This document shows positions 1 through 9,113 of a DNA stretch of 64,000 nucleotides, in pieces. A program made the translations under genes and the position numbers. The DNA comes from Kitasatospora sp. NBC_00458. GTDB taxonomy: Bacteria > Actinomycetota > Actinomycetes > Streptomycetales > Streptomycetaceae. The stretch is from assembly GCF_036013975.1 (NCBI RefSeq), contig NZ_CP107904.1:4651001-4715000 (forward strand). The letters are read 5' to 3'. The notes below the pieces were generated by a model, which searched no databases, was not told the DNA's origin, and saw nothing but the letters and a program-made list of their open reading frames with translations. Each line of letters opens with the position of its first letter. The stretch's first letter is position 1.

Positions 1-6
1 GGGTGT

Positions 7-1020
7 TCACGACGCCTCCCAGACCATCGTCATCAGGCTGACGCCGCCGCCCAGGCCGATCAGCAGTACCTTGTCCCCCGGGTTCAACTCGTGCTGTATT
101 CGATCCAGTTGGATGCCGAGCGTCGCGCTGGCGACATTGCCCAGCTCGGGCACGGTGACCACCAGCTTCTCCGCCGGCACGCCGGTGAGCTCGACGAACC
201 GCTCCAGGTAGGGGAGGGTCACCTGGTGCACCAGGACCCGGGCGTAGTCGTCCCAGCCGAGGCCGGTGCGGGCGGCCACCCGGGTCAGGATGTGACCGCC
301 GATCCGCTCGAAGACCCCGCGCAACTCCTTTCCACTGCCCCGGAAGTAGCTGTACTCGTCGCCGCGCGGGTGGCGTGAGCCGCCGCCCGGGATGCCGCCG
401 ACCTCCCAGTGCTCGGAGGCGGTCTCGGTCTCGACGTCGAGGATGCCGCCGCGCTCCACCGCCTCGACCACCACGGCCGCGCCGGCGTCGCCGAAGGTGT
501 ACCCGGCGAACCCGTCGCGGAAGGCGGCGAGGCCGTCCGGGTCGCGCCGCATCGCCCGGCTCGGCGTCTCGCCGGTGACCACCAGCGCCCTCCGGGCCCG
601 GCCGGCGAGGATCATCGCGCGGGCCAGGTCGATGCCGTTGAGGAAGCTGTTGCAGGCGTTGCTGACGTCCAGCGCGTGGGCGCGGGAGCCGAGTTCGGCC
701 TGCACGAGGTGGGCGGTGGCGGGCTCGCAGACGTCCCGGGTGGCGGAGGCGTACAGCAGCAGGTCGAGGTCGAGCGGGTCCAGCCCGCGGGCGGTGAGCG
801 CGCGCCGGGCGGCGCCGACGGCGAGGGTGGAGGCGTACTCCCCCTCGGCCGCGAAGTGCCGGGTGACGATGCCGGTCGCCTTCTCGAAGGTCCGCTCCGG
901 CAGGCGGAGCCGGCCGCCGGCCGTGACCTCGTCCTGGAGCTGCTGGGAGGTCAGGCGGCGGGCGGGGAGGTGGGCTCCGACGGCGGTGATGCCGATCCGC
1001 GCGGTGGCTGCAGGGTGCAT
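7..1020 (-). CDS. 3-oxoacyl-ACP synthase III (KAS III)-like protein
   Basis: Thiolase-fold condensing enzyme of 337 aa, the normal length for KAS III. The family Cys-His-Asn triad is visible: Cys123 in SNACNSF, His265 in LVHQVTLP and Asn295 in ELGNVASATLG. The C-terminal glycine-rich loop (IGLGGGVS) is also present. The family condenses acyl-CoA starters with malonyl-ACP, or acts in specialised metabolism as a stand-alone acyltransferase. No acyl carrier protein or other fatty-acid gene lies nearby, so a specialised or tailoring role is as likely as primary fatty-acid initiation. The ATG at 1020 follows a 19-bp perfect hairpin at 1043-1084. Family assignment is firm; the substrate is unknown. 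Confidence 0.85.
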   Translation of the reverse strand: MHPAATARIGITAVGAHLPARRLTSQQLQDEVTAGGRLRLPERTFEKATGIVTRHFAAEGEYASTLAVGAARRALTARGLDPLDLDLLLYASATRDVCEPATAHLVQAELGSRAHALDVSNACNSFLNGIDLARAMILAGRARRALVVTGETPSRAMRRDPDGLAAFRDGFAGYTFGDAGAAVVVEAVERGGILDVETETASEHWEVGGIPGGGSRHPRGDEYSYFRGSGKELRGVFERIGGHILTRVAARTGLGWDDYARVLVHQVTLPYLERFVELTGVPAEKLVVTVPELGNVASATLGIQLDRIQHELNPGDKVLLIGLGGGVSLMTMVWEAS

Positions 1021-1042
1021 ACCCCCATCGTCCTGCGGACGC

Positions 1043-1084
1043 GCCCGCGCCCACCTGAGTACCCGTACTCAGGTGGGCGCGGGC
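1043..1084. terminator. 19-bp perfect inverted repeat between flotillin and KAS III genes
   Basis: Two perfectly complementary 19-nt arms (1043-1061 and 1066-1084) enclose a CCCG loop; the inner part is CCTGAGTA / TACTCAGG. It lies just after the flotillin-like stop and about 20 bp before the KAS III start, both on the minus strand. It can act as an intrinsic terminator without a T-run, as is usual in Streptomyces. The AT-containing palindromic core could also be a repressor operator for the KAS III gene. Confidence 0.6.
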
Positions 1085-1100
1085 GGGCTACCCAACCGCG

Positions 1101-2591
1101 TCACTCCTCCCCGGGCACCCGGTCCACCGGGACCTGCTGGGCCGGGACGGTACGCACGGCGGTGCCGGGCGACGGTGCCGGTGCCGGTGCCGGTGCGGCC
1201 TCCGGACCGATCGTGGTCAGCAGCTGCCGGGCCAGACCGAGTCCGGTGCCGCCCATGGTGAGCGCCTTGGCGAACAACTCGCCCATCCCGTCGGCGCCGT
1301 TGAGCAGCACCATGTGCTCGACGTTGCCGAAGGACTCGGCGGCGGCCAGCACGATGTCGGGCCACTTCTCCGCCAACTCCTGTGCCACCAGGGCCTCCTG
1401 GTTCTCGGCCAGCGCCTCGGCCCGGGCCTTGAGGCCCTCGGCCCTGGCGAGCCCGAGCGCCCGGACCGCCTCCGCGTCCGCCAGGCCGCGGGCCTCGGCG
1501 GACGCGGCCTCCGCCTCACCGGTGGCCCTGGTCGCCTCGGCGGCGGCCAGACCGCGCAGCTTGGTGGCCTCCGCCTCGGCCTGGGCCGCGATCCGGACCC
1601 GGCCCGCCTCGGCCGCGGCCTTCAGCTCGGTCTCCTGGGCCTGGGCCTGCGCGGCGGAGATCCGGGCGTCGCGGTCGGCGTCCGCCGTGGTCCGGGTGTC
1701 GTAGGCGCGGGCGTCGGCCGGCTTGCGGACGTCGATCTGGAGCTGCTGCTCCTTGCGCTGGGCCTCCAACTCGGCGACCCGGGTCTCCTGGACCACCACC
1801 TGCTGCCGGGCGGCGGCGTCGGCGAGCGGTCCGGCCTGCCGGGCCCGGGCGCTGGCGGTGTCCATCTCGGCCTGGTACGAGGCCTGTTGGATCTCGCTGT
1901 TGCGGGTCGCCTCGGCCTTCCGGGCGGCCGCCTCCTGCTCGGCCTCGGTGGCCAGCCGGTCGGCGTCGGCCTGGGCGATCCGGGCGTCCCGCTGGACGGC
2001 TGCGGCGTGCGGGATGGCGAGGTTCTTGATGTAGCCGGTCGGGTCGATGATCTCCTGGATCTGCAGGGTGTCGATGATCAGCCCGAGCTTCTCCATCTCC
2101 AGGCCCGAGGCGGCCCTGGTCTCCCCGGTGAGCCGCTCGCGGTCGCGGATCATGTCCTCGACGGTGAGCCCGCCGACGATCGACCGCAGGTGGCCGGCGA
2201 AGACGTTGTGGACCCGCTGGCTGATCAGTTTCTGCTGGTCGAGGAAGCGCCGGGCGGCGTTGGCGATCGACACGTCGTCGTCGCCGACCTTGAAGATCAC
2301 CACGCCCTTCACCCGTACCGGGATGCCCTGCGTGGTGACGCACTCGACGTTCAGTTCGGCCTCGTTGAGGTCCAGCGAGAGCCGCCGGACGCCCTGGAGG
2401 CCGGGGGTGACGAGGGTCCCCCGGCCGGTGACGATCCGGAAGCCCAGTCCGTCGCCGACCCCCTCGGTCCGGTGCCGGGAACCCGAGATGATCAGCGCCT
2501 CGTTCGGCTCCGCCACCCGCCACATGAGCTTGAAGAGTGTGATCCCGATGAGCAGCACGGCGGCCACTGCTCCGGGGATGAGATAAACCAT
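1101..2591 (-). CDS. SPFH/flotillin-like membrane protein
   Basis: 496 aa. An N-terminal membrane segment (about residues 5-24) is followed by an SPFH/band-7 domain (about 30-200). A long Ala/Glu/Arg-rich coiled coil (about 200-390) and a Pro/Ala-rich tail complete the protein, which is the flotillin layout. Flotillins scaffold membrane microdomains. The ATG at 2591 is preceded by a strong AAGGGGGAG ribosome site. Upstream on the same strand is a 68-aa NfeD-like OB-fold protein; NfeD proteins commonly pair with SPFH proteins, which supports the call. Function beyond membrane organisation cannot be read from sequence. Confidence 0.88.
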   Translation of the reverse strand: MVYLIPGAVAAVLLIGITLFKLMWRVAEPNEALIISGSRHRTEGVGDGLGFRIVTGRGTLVTPGLQGVRRLSLDLNEAELNVECVTTQGIPVRVKGVVIFKVGDDDVSIANAARRFLDQQKLISQRVHNVFAGHLRSIVGGLTVEDMIRDRERLTGETRAASGLEMEKLGLIIDTLQIQEIIDPTGYIKNLAIPHAAAVQRDARIAQADADRLATEAEQEAAARKAEATRNSEIQQASYQAEMDTASARARQAGPLADAAARQQVVVQETRVAELEAQRKEQQLQIDVRKPADARAYDTRTTADADRDARISAAQAQAQETELKAAAEAGRVRIAAQAEAEATKLRGLAAAEATRATGEAEAASAEARGLADAEAVRALGLARAEGLKARAEALAENQEALVAQELAEKWPDIVLAAAESFGNVEHMVLLNGADGMGELFAKALTMGGTGLGLARQLLTTIGPEAAPAPAPAPSPGTAVRTVPAQQVPVDRVPGEE

Positions 2592-2694
2592 GGTTCAACT
2601 CCCCCTTCCGGCGCAGGAGATGCGCCGATTCGGATTGTCCGCTCGGGCCAATCCGATGGAAAGGGAAGTGACATGGCGGACTGTCACAAGGTCG

Positions 2695-2901
2695 TCACGG
2701 GCCGATCGGGGCCACGTAGACGGTGCGCGGCGGCTGGTACTCGATCACCAGCACCGGGGTGCCGACCGGCAGCCGGTCCCCCGGAACGGCGAGGTAGGCG
2801 AGGAACGCCTCGGCGCCCTGGCGTTCGGGGACGTGCACCATCACCTCGCCGACCAGCCCCGTGCCGACCACCCCGGTGACCCGTCCCGTGCTTCCGACCA
2901 C
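2695..2901 (-). CDS. small NfeD-like OB-fold protein, flotillin partner
   Basis: 68 aa from a GTG start. The sequence begins GSTGRVTGVVGTGLVGEV and continues with a beta-rich pattern ending VGTPVLVIEYQPPRTVYV. This resembles the C-terminal OB-fold of NfeD proteins, without their membrane helices. The gene lies about 100 bp upstream of the SPFH gene on the same strand, and NfeD/SPFH pairing is a known arrangement. The product probably binds the flotillin coiled coil at the cytoplasmic face (inference). The assignment rests on a short sequence and context. Confidence 0.65.
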   Translation of the reverse strand: MVGSTGRVTGVVGTGLVGEVMVHVPERQGAEAFLAYLAVPGDRLPVGTPVLVIEYQPPRTVYVAPIGP

Positions 2902-3144
2902 GCCGGCCTCCCTCTCGTCGTCCCCCGCCGTCGACCCCGGCGTCGACCCGGTGACTGCCAGTCTGCCCGTCCGGGGCCCGCTTGCCCGTCCACTCGGCCG
3001 TCCACTCGGCGGTCCGCCCGGCCGTCCGCCCGTCGCGGGCTGTCCGGCGCGTCACCCGGCGGCCACCGCCCCGACCCCCTCTGGACCTCCGGCGATCGGC
3101 TCGCTACGGTGTTGGACGTCATGCGCAGGCAACACCGCCTGCGG

Positions 3145-3258
3145 ACACGGGAGCTCGGAGCACCGGGCTGAGAGGGCGCTGACCGGAACGTCACTGGACG
3201 TGCCGACCGCTGCGTCGACCGCAGGAACCTGACCGGGTAATGCCGGCGTAGGGAGTAG
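3145..3258 (+). ncRNA. TPP (THI-element) riboswitch
   Basis: The conserved thi-box blocks are present in order: CGGGAGCTCGG, CTGAGAGGG (3168-3176), then GCAGGAACCTGACCGGGTAA followed by TGCCGGCGTAGGGA. It ends about 10 nt before the thiC start. In actinobacteria this element binds thiamine pyrophosphate and shuts off thiC expression. Boundaries are approximate. Confidence 0.93.
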
Positions 3259-3266
3259 AAGGTCTG

Positions 3267-5081
<1,815 letters not shown>

Positions 5082-5095
5082 CGCTCCTGCCCTTG

Positions 5096-5132
5096 GACGA
5101 GCCCTCCCCCGGACACCGGTGGAGGGCTCGTC
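5096..5132 (+). terminator. terminator after thiC
   Basis: A 12-bp perfect stem (GACGAGCCCTCC at 5096-5107 with GGAGGGCTCGTC at 5121-5132) closes a 13-nt loop 15 bp after the thiC stop. Confidence 0.8.
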
Positions 5133-5155
5133 ATCGAATCGGCCGGCCCTGGTGT

Positions 5156-5190
5156 CTGCATTTTGCAGCTAGTGATGCTAGAGTGCAGAT
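5156..5190 (+). promoter_or_regulatory. putative operator and leaderless promoter of the toxin-antitoxin pair
   Basis: The AT-richer stretch before the antitoxin holds a repeated GCTAG (5168-5172 and 5177-5181) and several TGCA blocks, including CTGCA at 5156 and its complement TGCAG at 5184. A -10-like TAGAGT (5179-5184) ends 6 nt before the ATG, and no ribosome site is visible. This suggests a leaderless transcript and autorepression by the antitoxin. The operator role is inferred. Confidence 0.45.
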
Positions 5191-5421
5191 ATGACGGCAC
5201 TCACCATCCGGGATGTCCCGGACGATCAGATCCAGACCCTGAAGGTCCGCGCCGCCCAGGCCGGCAAGTCGCTCCAGGCATTCATGCAGGACCTGATCGC
5301 AAGAGAAGCGTCCAAGCCCACGATGGCGGAGATGATGGAGCGGCTGAACCGGGAGACCACCGCCCGTGTCAGCGCCACCGACATCGTCGCTGCCATCGAC
5401 GAGGGGCGAGCCGGGCGTTGA
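5191..5421 (+). CDS. vapB: VapB/FitA-type ribbon-helix-helix antitoxin
   Basis: 76 aa. The N-terminal pattern TALTIRDVPDDQIQTLKVRA followed by GKSLQAFMQDLI is the beta-strand plus two helices of a ribbon-helix-helix DNA-binding domain. The C-terminal half (ETTARVSATDIVAAI) would wrap the toxin. Its stop codon overlaps the toxin start, as expected for a coupled antitoxin-toxin operon. The product should neutralise the PIN toxin and autorepress the promoter. Confidence 0.85.
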   Translation: MTALTIRDVPDDQIQTLKVRAAQAGKSLQAFMQDLIAREASKPTMAEMMERLNRETTARVSATDIVAAIDEGRAGR

Positions 5422-5825
5422 TCGTCATCGACTGTTCCGCTCTGGTTCTCGTCCTCACGGCCCACGGCCCCGACGGAGAACTCATCCGGAGCCGTGTGGC
5501 CGAGGCGGGGGACGCCTACGCTCCCACCCTCCTGGACTACGAGATCCAGTCGGCCCTCCTCGGCATGCAGCATGGCGGCAAGCTGACCGAGAGGGAGGTG
5601 GAGAGGGCGGTCGTCGCCTACCAGCTGCTTCCCATCGTCAAACGGGAGACGCTGCCGTTCTGGGGCAGGGTGAGGAAGCTGCACGACAACCTCAGTGCCT
5701 ACGACGCCCAGTACGTCGCCCTGGCGGAAGCCCTCGGCGTTCCGCTGATCACCAGCGACGCGAGGATCAAGCGCAGTGGGTCGGCGAAGTGCGACATCGA
5801 GGTCTTCGCTTCGATTCGCCCCTAG
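5418..5825 (+). CDS. vapC: VapC-type PIN-domain ribonuclease toxin
   Basis: 135 aa from a TTG start (5418) that overlaps the antitoxin TGA (5419-5421); this start gives the canonical opening MIVIDCSA. All four acidic PIN residues are visible: Asp5, Glu42 (LLDYEIQSAL), Asp96 (SAYDAQYVALAE) and Asp114 (LITSDARI). PIN toxins of this class cleave RNA, often tRNA. The TAG stop (5823-5825) lies inside the CTAG target duplication of the adjacent IS element, so the insertion left the reading frame intact but removed the native downstream sequence. Confidence 0.88.
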   Translation: MIVIDCSALVLVLTAHGPDGELIRSRVAEAGDAYAPTLLDYEIQSALLGMQHGGKLTEREVERAVVAYQLLPIVKRETLPFWGRVRKLHDNLSAYDAQYVALAEALGVPLITSDARIKRSGSAKCDIEVFASIRP

Positions 5826-5840
5826 GTTCCGTCCGGTCGA

Positions 5841-6323
5841 TCATGTGCGGAGCCAGATAACAAGGGCTGCTGCGGTGACGGTGCCGAGGTAGACGTATCC
5901 GCGTTTGTCGTATCGGGTGGCGACGGCTCGGGCGTGCTTGAGCTTGTTGATGGCCCGTTCGACGGTGTTGCGCTTCTTGTATCGCTCCTCGTCGAAGCCT
6001 GGTGGCCGTCCGCCGCGTGAGCCTTTGCGCAGGCGGGCGGCGCGGCTGTCCGTCTTCTCGGGGATGGTGTGCCGGATTCCGCGCCTGCGCAGGCAGGCGC
6101 GGCACGGCCGGTTGCTGTAGGCCTTGTCGGCGGCCAGGCTGTCGGGTCTCTTGCGGGGCCTGCCCGGGCCGGTCCGCGGGACCCGGATCTTCTCCAGGAC
6201 GGGTTCGAACTGTGTGCAGTCCGCCCGCTGTCCCGCGGTGATGATCAGGGACAGCGGGCGGCAGCGGCCGTCCGCGCTCAGGTGGACCTTGGTGGTGAAG
6301 CCGCCGCGCGAGCGGCCCAGGCC
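5841..6323 (-). CDS. IS5-family transposase, C-terminal part (second frame)
   Basis: The frame carries the catalytic C-terminal half, beginning at GLGRSRGGFTTKVHL. The second catalytic Asp is in LAADKAYSNRP and the catalytic Glu in NTVERAINKLK. It lacks its own convincing start and should be expressed by frameshifting from the upstream frame. I give the coordinates from the start of recognisable homology; this open frame continues upstream to 6701 without homology. Confidence 0.8.
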   Translation of the reverse strand, partial: GLGRSRGGFTTKVHLSADGRCRPLSLIITAGQRADCTQFEPVLEKIRVPRTGPGRPRKRPDSLAADKAYSNRPCRACLRRRGIRHTIPEKTDSRAARLRKGSRGGRPPGFDEERYKKRNTVERAINKLKHARAVATRYDKRGYVYLGTVTAAALVIWLRT

Positions 6324-6772
6324 CTCGCCTCCCGCACCACCTCCGCCAGGCGGTCGACGAGGCTCTGCCACGGCGTCTCGTCCTGGTGTTCTCCCTGCCC
6401 ATCCCCCTTTGGTCCAAGGGCTGGTGGCGGGTCGCTCCGGGCGCCGGCCGCGTGCTGGTGTGCGCGCACGACGGTGGAGTCGACCGAGATGTCCCAGTCG
6501 ATGTCGCCGGCCGCGTCGGCCGCGGCCTGGACCTGTTGCAGCAGGCGTTCCCAGGTGCCGTCGGCCGACCACAGCCGATGGCGCTCGTAGACCGTCTTCC
6601 AGGGCCCGAACCGCTCGGGCAGATCGCGCCAGTGCACCCCGGTCCGCACCCGGTGAAGAATCCCGTCGATCACCTGCCGGTGGTCCCGCCACCGGCCACA
6701 ACGCCTATTGCTGACCGGCAGGAACGGCCTCAGCCGTTCCCACTCGGCATCCGTCAGATCTCCCCGCCCCAT
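6278..6772 (-). CDS. IS5-family transposase, N-terminal part (first frame)
   Basis: From an ATG at 6772 (a TTG 18 nt upstream is possible) this frame encodes GRGDLTDAEWERLRPFLP, the IS5 N-terminal DUF4096-type domain. It continues to the first catalytic Asp, about residue 98, in ISVDSTVVRAHQHAAGA. Homology then moves to the other frame near 6323-6400. Whether the shift is programmed, as in several IS427-like elements, or a mutation cannot be decided from one copy. Confidence 0.8.
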   Translation of the reverse strand: MGRGDLTDAEWERLRPFLPVSNRRCGRWRDHRQVIDGILHRVRTGVHWRDLPERFGPWKTVYERHRLWSADGTWERLLQQVQAAADAAGDIDWDISVDSTVVRAHQHAAGARSDPPPALGPKGDGQGEHQDETPWQSLVDRLAEVVREARAWAARAAASPPRST

Positions 6773-6861
6773 GCCCGAACCAACGAACAAGACGGGCGAT
6801 AGTCACATGATCGGCCGGACAAGTCCTAGCCGGTACGGCCCTTCCGCGTTTCCCCCGGACG

Positions 6862-6901
6862 CCGGTGCCCCCGGACGGCGACGGCCGTCCGGGGGCACCG
6901 G
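6862..6901 (-). terminator. terminator of LAXTG surface-protein gene
   Basis: An 18-bp perfect stem (6862-6879 with 6884-6901) and a 4-nt loop stand immediately after the stop of the minus-strand gene at 6909. It may also end readthrough from the toxin-antitoxin/IS side. Confidence 0.8.
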
Positions 6902-6908
6902 TGACGGG

Positions 6909-8282
6909 TCAGCCCCGGGCCTGGGTCCGGCGGCGCTTCGTGTAGAGGACCGCGCCCGCGCCGAGCAGCACCAGGACGCCGCCCGTACCGAGCAGGGCGC
7001 CGGTGTTTCCGGCGCCGGTGGCCGCCAGGTGGGTACCGGCCGCGGTGGAGGTCGGGGAGGGGGAGGTGTGCGCCGCCGGGACGGCCTGGTTGCCGGGCGC
7101 GGTGGTCGGGGCCGTGGCCGTGGCCGCAGCCGTGGCGGGCGCCGTGCCGGGGGTCGTGGCCTTCGACGGGGCGGTGGTCGCGCCGGCACCGGGCGCGGTG
7201 GACGGCGCGCCCGGGCTGGGCTGGGCGGTGGAGGCGGACGGCTGGGGGGACGGGACGGGGGTGCCGTCCACGGTCAGCGACGCCTTGATGATGGTGTAGA
7301 CCGGGCCCTGGTCGGTGTCCGGGAGGAGGCTGAGCGTCTCGGACAGGCTGTTCCACTCCCCGGTGTAGCCGTTCAGCGACAGCCGCAGCGGGTAGTGGTG
7401 GGTCGCGCCCTTGCCGAGACCGCCGGTCACGGGAGGCAGCTTCCAGACGTTGTCGGTGCCGGGGACGGTGACCCAGGAGCCGCCCTGCTTCACCTCCAGC
7501 TTGAGGTCGGCCGGGACCTTGCGGGAGCCGTCGCCGAAGCGGAGCGTCGGGGTGATCGCCGCTTCGACGGGCCCGCCGTTGTTGGTCAGGAGGAGGTCGG
7601 TCTCGAACGGCTTCCGGTACGACACGGTGCCCTGGAGGTCGGCGAAGTCCTGGTGGAGGGCGCCCGTGGGGGCGGCGACCGGCAGGGTCAGCGGGGCGCT
7701 GTTGGTGCTGTCGCCCTCGTCGTTGAGCAGCGTGACGGTCAGCGCGGTGACGTCGGCCGGGAGCGAGGCCTTGACGTCGAAGGAGACCGCCCAGGTGTAG
7801 GTCGTGCGGGCCGGCACGGTGAAGGGCTTGGAGGCCATCCCGCCCTTGGGCACGATGGCGCCGGCGAAGCCGTCGTTCCCCCAGGTCGCGATGTCCCAGG
7901 TGTCGGGTGCGGAGATCGCCTTGGCATCGAGTTCGATCCAGGTCCACGACTTGGTGTCGCCGCCCACCGGCTTCACGGCCACCGCCGGGTGGAACCGCTG
8001 CTCCTGGTCGGAGTCGTTGGTCACGGTCATGGTCAGGGCCGCACCGACGCCGCCGCGGGTCAGCGGGGCCTGTCCCGCGTTCGGCTCCAGGGTGGCCACC
8101 AGCGGCTTGGCGGCGTTCGGGGCCGGGGCGGTCGCGGGGGCGGCGGCCGGGGCGGTCGGGGTGGTGCCGACGGCCGGGGCCTGGGCATGGGCGGTCGCCG
8201 GGACGAGCGCGGCGGCGCCGACGGCGATCACCAGCGTGGTGGCGGCGAGGAGGCGGGCGTGGGCGGACGAGCGCACGGACAA
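6909..8282 (-). CDS. secreted LAXTG-type cell-wall protein (sortase substrate)
   Basis: 457 aa. I chose a TTG start at 8282 because GGGGGAA lies about 8 nt upstream and it gives a clean signal peptide (RLLAATTLVIAVGAAALVPA, cut after THA). The body has beta-rich, Ig-like character. A long Ala/Pro/Thr/Ser-rich stalk follows, then LAATG at about residue 419, a hydrophobic helix and the basic tail KRRRTQ. This is the sorting signal of class E sortase substrates. It is similar in plan to the 432-aa protein at 11003. The function of the exposed domain is unknown. Confidence 0.82.
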   Translation of the reverse strand: MSVRSSAHARLLAATTLVIAVGAAALVPATAHAQAPAVGTTPTAPAAAPATAPAPNAAKPLVATLEPNAGQAPLTRGGVGAALTMTVTNDSDQEQRFHPAVAVKPVGGDTKSWTWIELDAKAISAPDTWDIATWGNDGFAGAIVPKGGMASKPFTVPARTTYTWAVSFDVKASLPADVTALTVTLLNDEGDSTNSAPLTLPVAAPTGALHQDFADLQGTVSYRKPFETDLLLTNNGGPVEAAITPTLRFGDGSRKVPADLKLEVKQGGSWVTVPGTDNVWKLPPVTGGLGKGATHHYPLRLSLNGYTGEWNSLSETLSLLPDTDQGPVYTIIKASLTVDGTPVPSPQPSASTAQPSPGAPSTAPGAGATTAPSKATTPGTAPATAAATATAPTTAPGNQAVPAAHTSPSPTSTAAGTHLAATGAGNTGALLGTGGVLVLLGAGAVLYTKRRRTQARG

Positions 8283-8592
8283 GGTGGTGTTCCCCCGGGT
8301 GAAGAACCGAATGCGGATGTGTGCCGAGGACCGCTCCGTGGCCTCTGAACGGGCGCTACGGGTGCGACAGGAAGATCCTCTCGGCAGCAGCGTATGCGTA
8401 CCGAGGCGCATTCGTCACCACGGTTCTCCGCCACCGCGGTGGGACGGACCGCGGATCGTCCGCCGACGGCCTCGTCCGGGTTTCCGCCGGGTGGACGGGG
8501 CACTGACGAACGGTGTCGTCGGTGGTCGAGGCCGCGCCGGACCCCTGTACCGGCGCGGCCCCGACCCGTTCACGGGCCTGCCGTCGAGCGGT

Positions 8593-8985
8593 TCAGGCGG
8601 CGTCCTCCGGGTACCAGCGGAGTTCGACGGTGTTGCCGTCCGGGTCCTGGACGTAGACGGAGGTGGCGGTGCCGCGCGCGCCGTAGCGGGGGACGGGGCC
8701 CTCCAGGACGGTGAAGACGCCGGAGTCGATGACCTCCTGCCAGTCGAGCGGGTCGACGGTGAGGCAGATGTGGTCGACGTTGGACCCGCCGCGGGGGCCG
8801 CCGGTCAGGTCGATGATGGTCTCGGGGGTGATCCGGATCGAGGGGAAGGGGGCCTGTCCGGCCCGCCACTCGTCGACGCGGACGGGCTCCAGGCCGAGCA
8901 GGCCGGCGTAGAACTCCAGCGAGCGCTCGACGTCGCCGACGTTGAGCACGAGGTGGTCGAAGGCCTTGACGCGGACGGCGGTCAT
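8593..8985 (-). CDS. VOC (glyoxalase/bleomycin-resistance) superfamily protein
   Basis: 130 aa with two beta-alpha-beta-beta-beta units. Possible metal ligands lie at the usual places: His in FDHLVLNVGDVE, His in SNVDHICLTVD and Glu in GNTVELRWYPE. The family covers isomerases, dioxygenases and resistance proteins, so the reaction cannot be named. It is divergent from a LysR regulator, a common arrangement in which the regulator controls its neighbour. Confidence 0.88.
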   Translation of the reverse strand: MTAVRVKAFDHLVLNVGDVERSLEFYAGLLGLEPVRVDEWRAGQAPFPSIRITPETIIDLTGGPRGGSNVDHICLTVDPLDWQEVIDSGVFTVLEGPVPRYGARGTATSVYVQDPDGNTVELRWYPEDAA

Positions 8986-9113
8986 GGGGGGCTCCAGGCT
9001 GGGAGGCGGTACCGGGTGGTGTCCTCTACGATCCGCCGGGCGGCCGGTGCCATCAAGGCGGGATCGGTCAAGGATCGTTGAGCCGGGGTAAACGCCGGAG
9101 AGGGGTGGGGCCG

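Larger units (their letters stand above)
5826..6825 (-). mobile_element. IS5-family insertion sequence, 1,000 bp
   Basis: The element is bounded by imperfect terminal inverted repeats: 5826-5847, and 6804-6825 read in reverse complement. They match at 17 of 22 positions and share the block CGATCATGTG. Both sides are flanked by the 4-bp direct repeat CTAG (5822-5825 and 6826-6829), read here as the target-site duplication. It carries a DDE transposase split over two reading frames on the minus strand. Ends, duplication and length fit the IS427-like branch of IS5. Confidence 0.9.

Noticed and set aside
1314..2879. 521-codon plus-strand open frame opposite the flotillin gene
   Set aside because: It is a Gly/Leu/Val-rich shadow of the coiled-coil gene; the minus-strand frame has clear domains and a ribosome site.
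5767..6417. Third minus-strand frame inside the IS element
   Set aside because: Its Arg/Pro/Gly-rich sequence has no transposase motif; the two frames annotated carry all DDE residues.
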